Part shown: positions 8,718 through 16,871 of the stretch, piece after piece | Layout of the letters: every line of letters starts with the position of its first letter | How positions within the stretch are numbered: the first letter of the stretch is position 1 | NCBI RefSeq assembly: GCF_005048225.1 | Contig: NZ_SUNI01000003.1 | Coordinates: 124,001-188,000 of the forward strand | Reading direction: 5' to 3' | Source: Paracoccus gahaiensis | GTDB lineage: Bacteria; Pseudomonadota; Alphaproteobacteria; Rhodobacterales; Rhodobacteraceae | Length of the DNA stretch: 64,000 nucleotides | The notes under the pieces: generated by a model | The model's database searches: none | Seen by the model: only the letters and a program-made list of their open reading frames with translations | Told to the model about the DNA's origin: nothing | Position numbers and translations under genes: made by a program

Positions 8718-8816
8718 GGGTCGATGATCCTCAATTGCTTCGGGCCTCTAACTAACCGACCGGGGCTTTGGTTTCAACCTTTCTGCCCGTCTTTGGCCCG
8801 ATTTCAGCTAACTGCC

Positions 8817-8822
8817 ATTATA
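8817..8822 (-). promoter_or_regulatory. -10 box of the ectABC-ask promoter
   Basis: On the minus strand this reads TATAAT, a perfect consensus in an otherwise GC-rich sequence, preceded by the AT-rich segment AAAATTACC. No recognisable -35 hexamer lies 16-18 bases upstream (that stretch is GCGCGG-like), a feature often seen at osmotically induced promoters. The position gives a leader of about 90 nucleotides before ectA. Confidence 0.55.
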
Positions 8823-8869
8823 TGTAAGGTAATTTTCACCCGCGCCACACGGCGGCGTGACCATCACCC

Positions 8870-8894
8870 TTCGTCCGACGAAAGATGATTCGTC
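8870..8894. promoter_or_regulatory. Putative EctR operator: TTCGTC half-sites
   Basis: TTCGTC-C-GACGAA is a perfect 13-base inverted repeat, and a third TTCGTC follows at 8889-8894. It lies between the divergent ectA and ectR genes, upstream of the ect -10 and about 40 bases before the ectR start, where a MarR-type autorepressor would be expected to bind. Assignment to EctR is inference from position. Confidence 0.4.
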
Positions 8895-8933
8895 CCATTG
8901 CCCGGACCCCGCCGCCAATGGCATACAGCATCC

Positions 8934-9455
8934 ATGACCCAAGAGGCCGCCATCACCCGCGATTCCGCCGTGCCCCGTTCCGACGCGGCGCTGATCGCGC
9001 TGCGCCGCATCCTGCGCGCGACCGAGCAATACGAGCGCGATCTGGCCCAGGCCGTGGGCCTGACCCCGGCCAAGCTGCGGGTGCTGCAGATCCTGGCCGC
9101 CCGCGACGACCGCACCGCCACGCCGACGCTGCTGGCCGCGCAGATGGGCGTCAGCCAGGCGACCGTGACGGCGCTGGTCGATCAGCTGGACAAGCTGGGC
9201 CTGACGCAGCGCCAGCGCTCCAGCACCGACCGGCGCCAGCTGCATGTCATCCTGACCGACAGCGGCGCGACGGCGCTGGCCGAGGCGCCCGACGCGCTGC
9301 AGCAGCATTTCGTGAGGGGCTTTCATGCCCTGAAGGATTGGGAGCAGGCGATGCTGGTCGCCTCGCTGGAGCGTGTCGCGGCGATGCTGAACGCGCAAGG
9401 CATCGACGCCTCGCCGGTCCTCACCCTGGGCGAGATCGGCTTTCCCCGGCCCTGA
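8934..9455 (+). CDS. ectR: MarR-family transcriptional regulator, probable EctR
   Basis: A 173-residue winged-helix regulator. Residues about 25-140 are a MarR domain: the recognition helix lies in ATPTLLAAQMGVSQATVTALV and the wing in RQRSSTDRRQLHVILTDSG. Divergent transcription from ectA is the standard position of EctR, a repressor of ectoine genes described in halophilic methylotrophs and other bacteria. The ATG was chosen because the region before it shows no conserved character; its ribosome site is poor. What signal it senses cannot be read from the sequence. Confidence 0.85.
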   Translation: MTQEAAITRDSAVPRSDAALIALRRILRATEQYERDLAQAVGLTPAKLRVLQILAARDDRTATPTLLAAQMGVSQATVTALVDQLDKLGLTQRQRSSTDRRQLHVILTDSGATALAEAPDALQQHFVRGFHALKDWEQAMLVASLERVAAMLNAQGIDASPVLTLGEIGFPRP

Positions 9456-9458
9456 TCG

Positions 9459-9472
9459 GCCGTCGGGACGGC
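9459..9472. terminator. Small hairpin between convergent ectR and thioesterase genes
   Basis: GCCGTC-GG-GACGGC lies 3 bases after the ectR stop and 7 before the end of the convergent gene. It is short, with no T-run, so it is only a weak bidirectional terminator candidate. Confidence 0.3.
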
Positions 9473-9479
9473 ACCCGGT

Positions 9480-9920
9480 TCAGGAAGGGCGCCCGGCGAT
9501 GCAGATCAGCGTCTGCAGCCCGGTGGCGACATGGATGCGGGTCTCGCCCTCGACGGCATGCACGTCCAGCTGGCAGACGGTCAGCGTGCGCCCCGGCTTG
9601 ACGACGCGGCCCACCGCCTCCAGCCATGCGCCCCGCGCGGGGTTCAGCAGGTTCAGCTTGAACTCGGTCGTCAGCACGTCATGGCCCTCGGGGAAAAGGG
9701 TCAGGGCCGCATATCCCCCGGCGGTATCGGCCAAGGCCGAGGTGCCGCCGGCGTGGAAATAGCCCAGCTGCTGGGTCAGTTCGGCGCGATAGGGCAGGTG
9801 CAGCACGACCTCTCCGGGGCGGATCGCGGCGATGGTGGCGCCCAGATGGCGCATCAGGCCCTGGGCGCCGAAGCTGGCCTCGATCCGGGCGCGGGTCTGG
9901 GGAGAGAGGTCGGGGGTCAT
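9480..9920 (-). CDS. PaaI-family hotdog thioesterase
   Basis: A 146-residue single hotdog-fold protein of the 4HBT/PaaI group, which hydrolyses acyl- or aryl-CoA thioesters. The central helix segment GYFHAGGTSALADTAGGYAA and the strand TTEFKLNLLNPARG are the family hallmarks. It is convergent with ectR and 54 bases upstream of the bioY end on the same strand, with a strong hairpin between them, so it is probably a separate unit. The substrate is unknown. Confidence 0.85.
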   Translation of the reverse strand: MTPDLSPQTRARIEASFGAQGLMRHLGATIAAIRPGEVVLHLPYRAELTQQLGYFHAGGTSALADTAGGYAALTLFPEGHDVLTTEFKLNLLNPARGAWLEAVGRVVKPGRTLTVCQLDVHAVEGETRIHVATGLQTLICIAGRPS

Positions 9921-9940
9921 GCACGGCCCTTGGGGCAGGG

Positions 9941-9962
9941 GGCCCGGGAGAGGTCCCGGGCC
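9941..9962 (-). terminator. Hairpin downstream of the thioesterase / upstream of the bioY end
   Basis: A perfect 8-bp stem (GGCCCGGG and its complement) with a 6-nt loop lies 12 bases beyond the bioY stop codon on the minus strand. No T-run follows, so termination would be imperfect or factor-assisted. Confidence 0.5.
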
Positions 9963-9974
9963 GAGGCGTCGGGG

Positions 9975-10517
9975 TCAGCGGCGCGCGCTAACCAGCTGCA
10001 GCGCCAGCACGCCGATCACGACCTTGACCATGTCGCCCAAGATGAACGGCGCCACGCCCACGGCCAGCAGCTGGTCGGCGGGCACGAAGGCCGACAGCCA
10101 GATCAGGCCCGGCACATAGATGGCCACGGTGCCCGCGATCATCGCCAGCGCCCGCATCCCCAGGCCGCGCCCCTGCGCCAGCACGCCGGTGACCGCCATG
10201 GCCAGCGCCATGCCGATCAGGAAGCCCGTGGTCGGCCCCGCCAGATAGGCCAGGCCCAGCCCACGCTCGGGCGATCCGGCAAAGACCGGCAGCCCGGCCA
10301 GCCCGGCCGCCATGTAGGCGCCCATCGCCGCCAGCCCGAGGCGCGGCCCCAGGCCCGCCGCGATGACCAGCACGGCCAGAGTCTGCAGCGTCATCGGGAC
10401 CGGCCAGAAGGGCAGCTGGATCTTGGCGCCAAGCGCGATCAGCGCGGCGGCGGCCAGCGTCAGGCCGGTCTTGGCGGCAAGGCTCTGTCCGGCGATGCGG
10501 TCCTGGGCAAGCAGCAT
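9975..10517 (-). CDS. bioY: Biotin transporter substrate-binding component BioY
   Basis: A 180-residue integral membrane protein with about six hydrophobic helices, the biotin-binding S component of ECF-type transporters. The motif QLPFWPVPMTLQTLAVL and the Gly-rich GPTTGFLIGMALA are diagnostic of BioY. The ECF partners BioM and BioN are not next to it, so it may work alone, as some BioY proteins do, or with subunits encoded elsewhere. The downstream ATG was preferred because the 22 residues before it are hydrophilic and Pro-rich. I looked for the alphaproteobacterial BioR palindrome upstream and did not find it. Confidence 0.95.
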   Translation of the reverse strand: MLLAQDRIAGQSLAAKTGLTLAAAALIALGAKIQLPFWPVPMTLQTLAVLVIAAGLGPRLGLAAMGAYMAAGLAGLPVFAGSPERGLGLAYLAGPTTGFLIGMALAMAVTGVLAQGRGLGMRALAMIAGTVAIYVPGLIWLSAFVPADQLLAVGVAPFILGDMVKVVIGVLALQLVSARR

Positions 10518-10931
10518 GGGAGGTTCCCTTTCGGTGGAATGTGGCGAATCGAAGGCGGACCTGCCGCCGGGATCGGGGGTCATGGAACACGCAAGCGGGG
10601 TCCTTAGACAAGGGGCCAGATGGCAAAGCAGCCCGATGCGCCGCCAAAGCCCGCCAAGTGCATCCGCACGTTGACGAATTCAGCCCCGCGAACCTGCGTC
10701 AAGTCGTCGCAACTGGGCCGCCGCGGCGGGCTTGACCGGCGCCCCTCGACCGGCAACGCCGCCCCTGCCGACTTCTTTACACCGCGGGCGCGGGCGCGAG
10801 ACATCGGGACCCGGGGGAGGCCTGTCTTTTCGATCGCGCGACCGCATTTCGGGTGGCGTGCCGTCTGTCTTCCGGAAAGGAAGGGTGCTAAGACCCGTCG
10901 CCAACTGCATGCCGCGACAAGGGTTCGAGAC
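10518..10931. other. Gene-free region between bioY and mrpA
   Basis: This divergent spacer of about 410 bases must hold the promoters of bioY and the mrp operon. It contains a GC-rich 12-base palindrome (CCGCCGCGGCGG, 10718-10729) and a TTGACG element (10671) without a convincing -10 partner. The sequence keeps the high GC of the coding regions, but no reading frame in it resembles a known protein. I see no tRNA, riboswitch core or repeat array. Confidence 0.5.
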
Positions 10932-13220
10932 ATGGCTGACGACTATCCAAAAGTGGATCGCGCAATGGGCGGGCCGGCGGGCTGGGTGTCCATCGCCTTT
11001 CCCGCCATCCTGTTCCTGTACTTCCTCGGGCTGATGCCGCAGGTAGCGCTGGCTCCCGTGCTGGGCGGCATCGATTGGGTGCCCTCGCTCGGCATCCGGC
11101 TGGCGGTGCTGCTGGACGGGCTGAGCATGACCTTCGCGCTGCTGATCACCGGGATCGGCCTGGCGGTGACGCTGTATTCGGCGCGCTACCTGGGCGATCA
11201 CCCCGATTACCCGCGCTTCGTCTGCTATCTGCTGATGTTCATGGTCGGCATGCTGGGCCTGGTCCTGTCGGACGACCTGATCATGCTGTTCGTCTTCTGG
11301 GAGGTCACGACGATCTCGTCCTACCTGCTGATCGGCTTCAACGCCGACAGCGCCAAGTCGCGCCGCTCGGCGCTGCAGGCGCTGCTGGTGACGGGGACGG
11401 GCGGTCTGGCGATGCTGGGCGGCATGATCATCCTGGGCAATGTCGCGGGCACCTTCCAGCTGTCGCAGATCCTGACCATGGGCGACGAGATCCGCGCCCA
11501 TCCCTGGTACATGGCGATCCTGCTGCTGGTCCTGGCGGGCACCTTCACGAAATCGGCCCAGGTGCCGTTCCATTTCTGGCTGCCCAACGCGATGGCCGCG
11601 CCGACGCCGGTCTCGGCCTATCTGCACAGCGCCACGATGGTGAAGGCGGGCGTGTTCCTGATGGCGCGGATGAACCCGACGCTTGGCGGCACGGATGCCT
11701 GGTTCTGGATCCTGACGCTGTTCGGCGGCGTGACGGCGGTCTTCGCCTCGGTCATGGCGATGCGCCAGACCGACATCAAGCAGGTCTTGGCCTATACCAC
11801 GCTGATGGCGCTTGGCACGCTGACCATGTTCATCGGCGCGGGCACGCATTACGCGATCATGGCCGCGATGACCTTCCTGGTGGTCCATTCGCTCTACAAG
11901 GCGGCGCTGTTCCTGATGATCGGCATCGTCGACCATGCCACCGGCACCCGCGAGGCGGGCGTCTTGGGGGGCCTGTCCAAGGCCATGCCGCTGACCGGGC
12001 TGGCCGCCGCGCTGGCCGCGATCAGCATGGCGGGCATCCCGCCCATGGTCGGCTTCATCGGCAAGGAATTCATGTACAAGGCCGGTCTGGGGCTGGAGGG
12101 CTTCGGCGCCTTCTGGGTGACCATGATGGCCTTCGCAGCCTCGGTCCTGATGTTCGCGGTGGGCGGCATCGTCGCGCTGAAGCCCTTCCGCGGCGACCTG
12201 CGCCCGACGCCGCATGCGCCGCATGAGGGGCCCTGGCCGATGCTGGCCGGGCCGCTGGTCCTGGGCGCGCTGTCGCTGATCTTCGGCCTGGTGCCGGGCG
12301 TGCTGGGGCATTACCTGGTCGGCCCCGCCACCCATGCGGTCTTCGGCGAGGTGCGCCCCGTGGAACTGTACCTGTGGGGCGGCATCAACATGGCGCTGAT
12401 CCTGTCGCTGCTGACCTTCCTGGCGGGCTGGCTGGTCTATCGCCGGCACGAGGCGATCCGCGCCCGCCTGGCCGCCATCGAGGCGCGCAGCCGGGTCGAT
12501 TTCGACGCGGGCTGGGACCGCCTGCTGGACGGGTTCAAGGCCTTCGCCGCCTGGCTGACCGGGCTGATCCAGACCGGCAGCCTGCAGCGCTACATGGCGG
12601 TGACCTTCGCCACCTTCGTGGTGCTGGTCGGCGGCACCTACATCCTCAAGGGCGCCTTCCAGGCCGGGCTCAGCCTGTCCACGGACGGTGTGCACCCGGT
12701 GCAATGGGCCGTCCTGGGCCTGATCGCCACCGGCGCGATCCTGACCGTCTGGACCCACAGCCGCATGACGGCGGTGGCGGCCATGGGCGTGGTGGGCATC
12801 GGCGTCGCGCTGATCTTCATCATGTTCAGCGCCCCCGACGTGGCCATCACCCAGCTTCTGGTCGAGGTGCTGGTCGTCGTGCTGGTCAGCCTGGCGATGC
12901 TGCGGCTGCCCTACCTGCCGCGCCGGTCCAAGATGGTGTTCCGCACCGGCCATGCCGTCATCGCGGGGGGCATGGGCCTGGTCACGACTTTCCTGACGAT
13001 CTCGGTCCTGGCATCCGATTTCGACCGCCGCCTGACCACCTATTTCGAGGCGACCTCGTATCCCGAGGCCTTCGGGCGCAACATCGTCAACGTGATCCTG
13101 GTCGATTTCCGCGCGCTGGACACGTTCGGAGAGATCACCGTGGTCGCCATCGCCGCCATCGCGGCCTTTGCCCTGCTGCGCGGGGCACCCCCCCGCCGCA
13201 AGCACGAGGAGGAGAGCTGA
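10932..13220 (+). CDS. mrpA: Na+/H+ antiporter Mrp subunit A
   Basis: A 762-residue multi-pass membrane protein homologous to complex I NuoL, forming one ion channel of the hetero-oligomeric Mrp antiporter. Typical elements are the conserved Glu in FVFWEVTTISSYLLIG, the broken-helix region HSATMVKAGVFLMARMNP, and a C-terminal DUF4040 part (FSAPDVAITQLLVEVLVVVLV). It lacks the extra MrpB fusion found in some group 2 systems, because mrpB follows as a separate gene 1 base later. ATG chosen by the family N-terminus; another ATG 10 codons in is possible. First gene of mrpABCDEFG. Confidence 0.95.
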   Translation: MADDYPKVDRAMGGPAGWVSIAFPAILFLYFLGLMPQVALAPVLGGIDWVPSLGIRLAVLLDGLSMTFALLITGIGLAVTLYSARYLGDHPDYPRFVCYLLMFMVGMLGLVLSDDLIMLFVFWEVTTISSYLLIGFNADSAKSRRSALQALLVTGTGGLAMLGGMIILGNVAGTFQLSQILTMGDEIRAHPWYMAILLLVLAGTFTKSAQVPFHFWLPNAMAAPTPVSAYLHSATMVKAGVFLMARMNPTLGGTDAWFWILTLFGGVTAVFASVMAMRQTDIKQVLAYTTLMALGTLTMFIGAGTHYAIMAAMTFLVVHSLYKAALFLMIGIVDHATGTREAGVLGGLSKAMPLTGLAAALAAISMAGIPPMVGFIGKEFMYKAGLGLEGFGAFWVTMMAFAASVLMFAVGGIVALKPFRGDLRPTPHAPHEGPWPMLAGPLVLGALSLIFGLVPGVLGHYLVGPATHAVFGEVRPVELYLWGGINMALILSLLTFLAGWLVYRRHEAIRARLAAIEARSRVDFDAGWDRLLDGFKAFAAWLTGLIQTGSLQRYMAVTFATFVVLVGGTYILKGAFQAGLSLSTDGVHPVQWAVLGLIATGAILTVWTHSRMTAVAAMGVVGIGVALIFIMFSAPDVAITQLLVEVLVVVLVSLAMLRLPYLPRRSKMVFRTGHAVIAGGMGLVTTFLTISVLASDFDRRLTTYFEATSYPEAFGRNIVNVILVDFRALDTFGEITVVAIAAIAAFALLRGAPPRRKHEEES

Positions 13221-13221
13221 G

Positions 13222-13638
13222 ATGCAGTCGCTGATCCTGACCACGACGACACGCCTGATGGCGGCCCTGCTGCTGATGTTCTCGGTCTATGCGCTGTTGC
13301 GCGGGCACAACCTGCCCGGCGGCGGCTTCATCGGCGGGCTGATCGGGGCCACGGCCTTCATCCTCTACACCATCGCCACCTCGGTTTCCGAGGCGCGGGC
13401 CGCGCTGCGCATGGACCCGTCGAACCTGGCGATGCTGGGGGTGGGGGTCGCGGCCCTGGGCGGCATGGGCGCGGGCTTCGCCGGAGAGCCGTTCTTCACC
13501 GGGCAATGGCTGTTCCTGTTCCAGGACGGCGACAGCTATGTGCCCCTGTCCACCGTCCTCGTGTTCGACATCGGAGTGTACATGGCCGTCTTCGGCGGAA
13601 TCCTGACCCTGGTCTTTGCCCTGGAACAGGAGATCTGA
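13222..13638 (+). CDS. mrpB: Na+/H+ antiporter Mrp subunit B
   Basis: A 138-residue membrane protein with four predicted helices (MnhB domain). The conserved HNLPGGGFIGGLIGATAFILY after the first helix and VFDIGVYMAVFGGILTLV near the C-terminus identify MrpB. Required for assembly and activity of the complex. The ribosome site GGAGGAGAG lies inside the end of mrpA, so translation is probably coupled. Confidence 0.95.
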   Translation: MQSLILTTTTRLMAALLLMFSVYALLRGHNLPGGGFIGGLIGATAFILYTIATSVSEARAALRMDPSNLAMLGVGVAALGGMGAGFAGEPFFTGQWLFLFQDGDSYVPLSTVLVFDIGVYMAVFGGILTLVFALEQEI

Positions 13639-13640
13639 GC

Positions 13641-14075
13641 GTGGAACTGCTGCTTGCCATCACCTTGGGCATCCTGGTGTCCACCTCGGTCTATCTGATG
13701 CTGGACCGCAACGTGCTGCGCTTCCTGTTCGGGCTGGTCCTGCTGTCGAACGCGGTCAACCTGCTGATCTTCGCGGGCGGCCGCCTGACCGCTGGCGCCC
13801 CGCCACTGATCGCGCCTGGCGAATACGCGCCCACGGGCGTCGTCGCCAATGCCCTGCCGCAGGCGCTGGTGCTGACCGCCATCGTCATCGGCTTCGGCCT
13901 TCTGGCCTTCACGCTGGCGCTGGTCTACCGGACCTTCATGACCTTGGGCACCGTCAACAGCGACGAGATGCGGATCGCCGAACCGATGGACGACAAGGAT
14001 CCGGGCACCGGCAAGCCGGGTCCGGGTCGGGCCGATCCGCAGCACCCCGCCACCGGGCAGGAGGCCGGACTATGA
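13641..14075 (+). CDS. mrpC: Na+/H+ antiporter Mrp subunit C
   Basis: A 144-residue NuoK-like subunit with three transmembrane helices (ELLLAITLGILVSTSVYLML, FLFGLVLLSNAVNLLIF, ALVLTAIVIGFGLLAFTLAL). It starts with GTG 2 bases after mrpB, using the AGGAGA in the end of mrpB. A 35-residue hydrophilic tail rich in Asp, Gly and Pro extends beyond the last helix, longer than in Bacillus MrpC. The stop overlaps mrpD by ATGA. Confidence 0.93.
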   Translation: MELLLAITLGILVSTSVYLMLDRNVLRFLFGLVLLSNAVNLLIFAGGRLTAGAPPLIAPGEYAPTGVVANALPQALVLTAIVIGFGLLAFTLALVYRTFMTLGTVNSDEMRIAEPMDDKDPGTGKPGPGRADPQHPATGQEAGL

Positions 14076-15571
14076 GCTGGCTTCTGGTCTATCCGATCCT
14101 CATTCCGGTGATGACGGCGGTGCTGTGCTATCTGTTCCGCAACACGGTCGCCGGGCGCTGGATCTCGGTCGCGGGCACCACGGCGCTGCTGCTGGCCAGC
14201 CTGATGCTGATGTCCGAGGTGCTGGACCAGGGCGTGCTGGCCGCGCAGATGTCGAACTGGGACGCGCCCTTCGGCATCACCCTGGCCGCCGACCTGCTGG
14301 GCGGCGTCATGGTGGTCATCACCGCGATCACCGGCCTTGCCACCGTCATCTATTCGCTGTCCGAGATCCCCGAGCGGCTGGAGCGCCTTGGCTTCCACGC
14401 CCTGCTGCAGACCCTGCTGATGGGCGTCTGCGGGGCCTTCCTGACGGGCGACCTGTTCAACCTCTATGTCTGGTTCGAGGTCATGCTGATCTCCAGCTTC
14501 GGCCTGCTGGTGCTGGGCGGAACACGCGAGCAGCTTGATGGCGGCATCAAATACGTGCTGCTGAACCTGATCTCGACCATCATGTTCCTGTCCGGCATCG
14601 GCCTGCTTTACGGCCTGACCGGCACGCTGAACATGGCCGACCTGCACCTGGCCGTGCGCGGGGTGGAAAACACCGGCCTGCTGACGACCATCGCGGTGAT
14701 GTTCATGGTGGCCTTCGGGGTCAAGGCGGCGCTCTTCCCGCTGTTCTTCTGGCTGCCGGCCTCGTACCACACACCGCCGGTCGCGGTGTCCGCTATCTTC
14801 GCGGGCCTGCTGACCAAGGTGGGCGTCTACGCGCTGATCCGCATGTTCACGCTGGTCTTCGACCAGGACGTGGGCTTCACCCATACGCTGCTGTTGTGGC
14901 TGGCGGTCGTGACCATGGTCACCGGCGTCCTGGGGGCGGCGGCGATGAACGACTTCCGCCGCATCCTGTCCTTCCACATCATCAGCCAGATCGGCTACAT
15001 GGTGCTGGGGCTGGCGCTGTACACGCCCCTGGGCCTGATGGGCGCGGTCTTCTATCTGGTCCACCACATCATCGTGAAGGCCAACCTGTTCTTCGTCGCG
15101 GGCGTCGCCAAGCGCATCGCCGGATCGACCGATCTGGCGCGGATCGGCGGGCTTTACGCCCATGCGCCGCTTCTGGCCTTCCTGTTCCTGATCCCGGCCT
15201 TCTCGCTGGCGGGCTTTCCGCCGCTGTCAGGCTTCTGGGCCAAGTATGTGGTCGTCAAGGCCGCGCTGGACCTCGAGATGTGGTTCGTCGCGGGCGTGTC
15301 GCTGGCCGTAGGCCTGCTGACCATCTTCTCGATGACCAAGATCTGGGGCGCGGCCTTCTGGCCGGCACATCCGGACGGGATCAAGCCGCGCCTGTCGGAC
15401 CTGCCGGTGGGTGACCGGGTGGCGCTGATGCTGCCGATCGTCGCGCTGGCCGCGCTGACCTGCATCATCGGCCTCTTCCCCGAGCCCTTCGTGCAGTTCG
15501 CCGAACGCGCCGCGGGGCAGCTGCTGGATCCGACCGACTATGTCACGACCGTTCTGGGGGTGCAGCCATGA
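14072..15571 (+). CDS. mrpD: Na+/H+ antiporter Mrp subunit D
   Basis: A 499-residue NuoM/N-like membrane subunit with about 14 helices, the second proton-channel-type subunit. Conserved features are the Glu in YVWFEVMLISSFGLLVLGG, the Lys-containing helix MVAFGVKAALFPLFFWLP with SYHTPPVAVSAIFAGLLTKVG, and FHIISQIGYMVLGLALYTP. The ATG overlaps the mrpC stop and the gene end overlaps mrpE, indicating coupled translation. Confidence 0.96.
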   Translation: MSWLLVYPILIPVMTAVLCYLFRNTVAGRWISVAGTTALLLASLMLMSEVLDQGVLAAQMSNWDAPFGITLAADLLGGVMVVITAITGLATVIYSLSEIPERLERLGFHALLQTLLMGVCGAFLTGDLFNLYVWFEVMLISSFGLLVLGGTREQLDGGIKYVLLNLISTIMFLSGIGLLYGLTGTLNMADLHLAVRGVENTGLLTTIAVMFMVAFGVKAALFPLFFWLPASYHTPPVAVSAIFAGLLTKVGVYALIRMFTLVFDQDVGFTHTLLLWLAVVTMVTGVLGAAAMNDFRRILSFHIISQIGYMVLGLALYTPLGLMGAVFYLVHHIIVKANLFFVAGVAKRIAGSTDLARIGGLYAHAPLLAFLFLIPAFSLAGFPPLSGFWAKYVVVKAALDLEMWFVAGVSLAVGLLTIFSMTKIWGAAFWPAHPDGIKPRLSDLPVGDRVALMLPIVALAALTCIIGLFPEPFVQFAERAAGQLLDPTDYVTTVLGVQP

Positions 15572-16044
15572 ACCTCTTTGCCGTCAATCTGGTGCTGGCA
15601 TTTGCCTGGGTCGCGCTGACCGGGGGGCTGACGCTTGGCGGGCTGATCACCGGCTTCCTGGTCGGCATGGCCGCCATGTGGCTGGTCCGCCCGCTGTTCC
15701 CGCAGACCGGCACCTATTTCCTGCGGCTCTACTACTGGATCCGGCTGATCGTCATGTTCATCTATGAGCTGGTGGTCAGCTCGATCCCCGTGGTCAAGGA
15801 GGTGCTGACCCCCGGCCAGCGCTCCGAGCCCGCGCTGATCGCCGTGCCGATCACCGTGACCACGGACACGCAGATCACCCTTCTGGCCAATTTCATCTCG
15901 CTCACCCCGGGCACGCTCAGCCTGGACGTGTCCGAGGACCGCAAGACCATCTACATCCACGCGATGTTCGCGGACGATCCCGACGCGATCCGGGCGCAGA
16001 TCCGCGACCGGTTCGAGGTCTGGGTGCGCGAGGCGACGGAGTAA
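15568..16044 (+). CDS. mrpE: Na+/H+ antiporter Mrp subunit E
   Basis: A 158-residue protein with two to three N-terminal helices and a cytoplasmic C-terminal domain (MnhE family). The segments YYWIRLIVMFIYELVVSS and TLLANFISLTPGTLSLDV are hallmark MrpE sequences. It has no complex I counterpart and is specific to Mrp antiporters. ATGA overlap with mrpD. Confidence 0.95.
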   Translation: MNLFAVNLVLAFAWVALTGGLTLGGLITGFLVGMAAMWLVRPLFPQTGTYFLRLYYWIRLIVMFIYELVVSSIPVVKEVLTPGQRSEPALIAVPITVTTDTQITLLANFISLTPGTLSLDVSEDRKTIYIHAMFADDPDAIRAQIRDRFEVWVREATE

Positions 16045-16048
16045 CGCG

Positions 16049-16339
16049 ATGACAGTTCTCGATTATGCAGTCCTCTTGGGCTTTGTGCTGGTGATCCTGG
16101 GGGTGACCCTGGCGACCATCCGTCTGGTGATCGGGCCGACGCTGGCCGACCGGATCGTGGCCCTGGACATGATGACGGTGCAGCTGGTGGCCTTCGGCGG
16201 CCTTGCGGCGCTGCAGGCCCGCAGCGCGGCCTTCCTGGACGTGGCCGTAGTGCTGGCGCTGGTGGGCTTTCTGGCCACCGTCTGCCTTGCGCGCTATCTG
16301 GAACGGCGCATCCTGCTGAGCGCGGAGGAGCTGGCATGA
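16049..16339 (+). CDS. mrpF: Na+/H+ antiporter Mrp subunit F
   Basis: A 96-residue, three-helix subunit. The conserved GPTLADRIVALDMMTVQ carries the Asp residues important in MrpF proteins. It starts 4 bases after mrpE and its stop overlaps mrpG by ATGA. Confidence 0.95.
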   Translation: MTVLDYAVLLGFVLVILGVTLATIRLVIGPTLADRIVALDMMTVQLVAFGGLAALQARSAAFLDVAVVLALVGFLATVCLARYLERRILLSAEELA

Positions 16340-16794
16340 TCACCGAACTGATCGTTTCGCTGTTCGTGGTCGCCGGGGGCATCTTCTGCTTTGCCGCCGG
16401 GATGGGCGTGCTGCGGCTGCCCGACCTGCTGCTGCGGATGCATGCCTCGACCAAGGCGGGCACGCTCGGCTCCGGCCTGATCCTGGTGGCGGTGGCCATC
16501 GCCTTTGCGGAAAGCACCGTGATCGCGCGGGCCGTGGCCGCGATCCTGTTCCTGATCCTGACCGCCCCGGTCGCGGCCCATCTGATCGGGCGCGCGGCCT
16601 TTCGCAGCGGCGTGCCGATGATCGACGACACCGCGTGCGAAGACGGCGTGACCGAGGCCCTGCGCAAGCGCCCCGCCGAACGCCATCCCGAGGATGCGAC
16701 CGGACCGGCCACCGCCCATGTCGAACCCGAAGCCCGGCCCGAGGCCGAAGCCGGCACCCCGGCCACCGGTGGAGCACCGCGAAAGGCCCCGTGA
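16336..16794 (+). CDS. mrpG: Na+/H+ antiporter Mrp subunit G
   Basis: A 152-residue subunit. Residues 1-100 are the three-helix MnhG domain (GVLRLPDLLLRMHASTKAGT is its signature). The last 50 residues form a charged Pro/Glu/Ala-rich tail not found in short Gram-positive MrpG proteins and probably disordered. Last gene of the operon; a hairpin overlaps its stop codon. Confidence 0.94.
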   Translation: MITELIVSLFVVAGGIFCFAAGMGVLRLPDLLLRMHASTKAGTLGSGLILVAVAIAFAESTVIARAVAAILFLILTAPVAAHLIGRAAFRSGVPMIDDTACEDGVTEALRKRPAERHPEDATGPATAHVEPEARPEAEAGTPATGGAPRKAP

Positions 16795-16805
16795 ACGGGG
16801 CTTTC
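16781..16805 (+). terminator. Terminator of the mrp operon
   Basis: GAAAG-g-CCCC pairs with GGGG-CTTTC around a GTGAAC loop, with one bulged G. The stem spans the mrpG stop codon and ends in CTTTCC, a short T-run. A reasonable intrinsic terminator before rnd. Confidence 0.6.
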
Positions 16806-16871
16806 CAAACCGCGCGCTTGGGCGTAAATCTGCCGGGTTGGCGGACGAACTGCCGGATCTGAAAGAGCTGA

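Noticed and set aside
10518..10931. BioR operator or biotin-responsive element upstream of bioY
   Set aside because: No TTAT-ATAA-type palindrome is visible in the spacer.
10680..13244. Minus-strand open frame of about 850 codons opposite mrpA
   Set aside because: It lies fully under a conserved membrane protein gene, reads as a Gln/Asp/His/Arg-rich polypeptide without domains, and is explained by the high GC of third codon positions.
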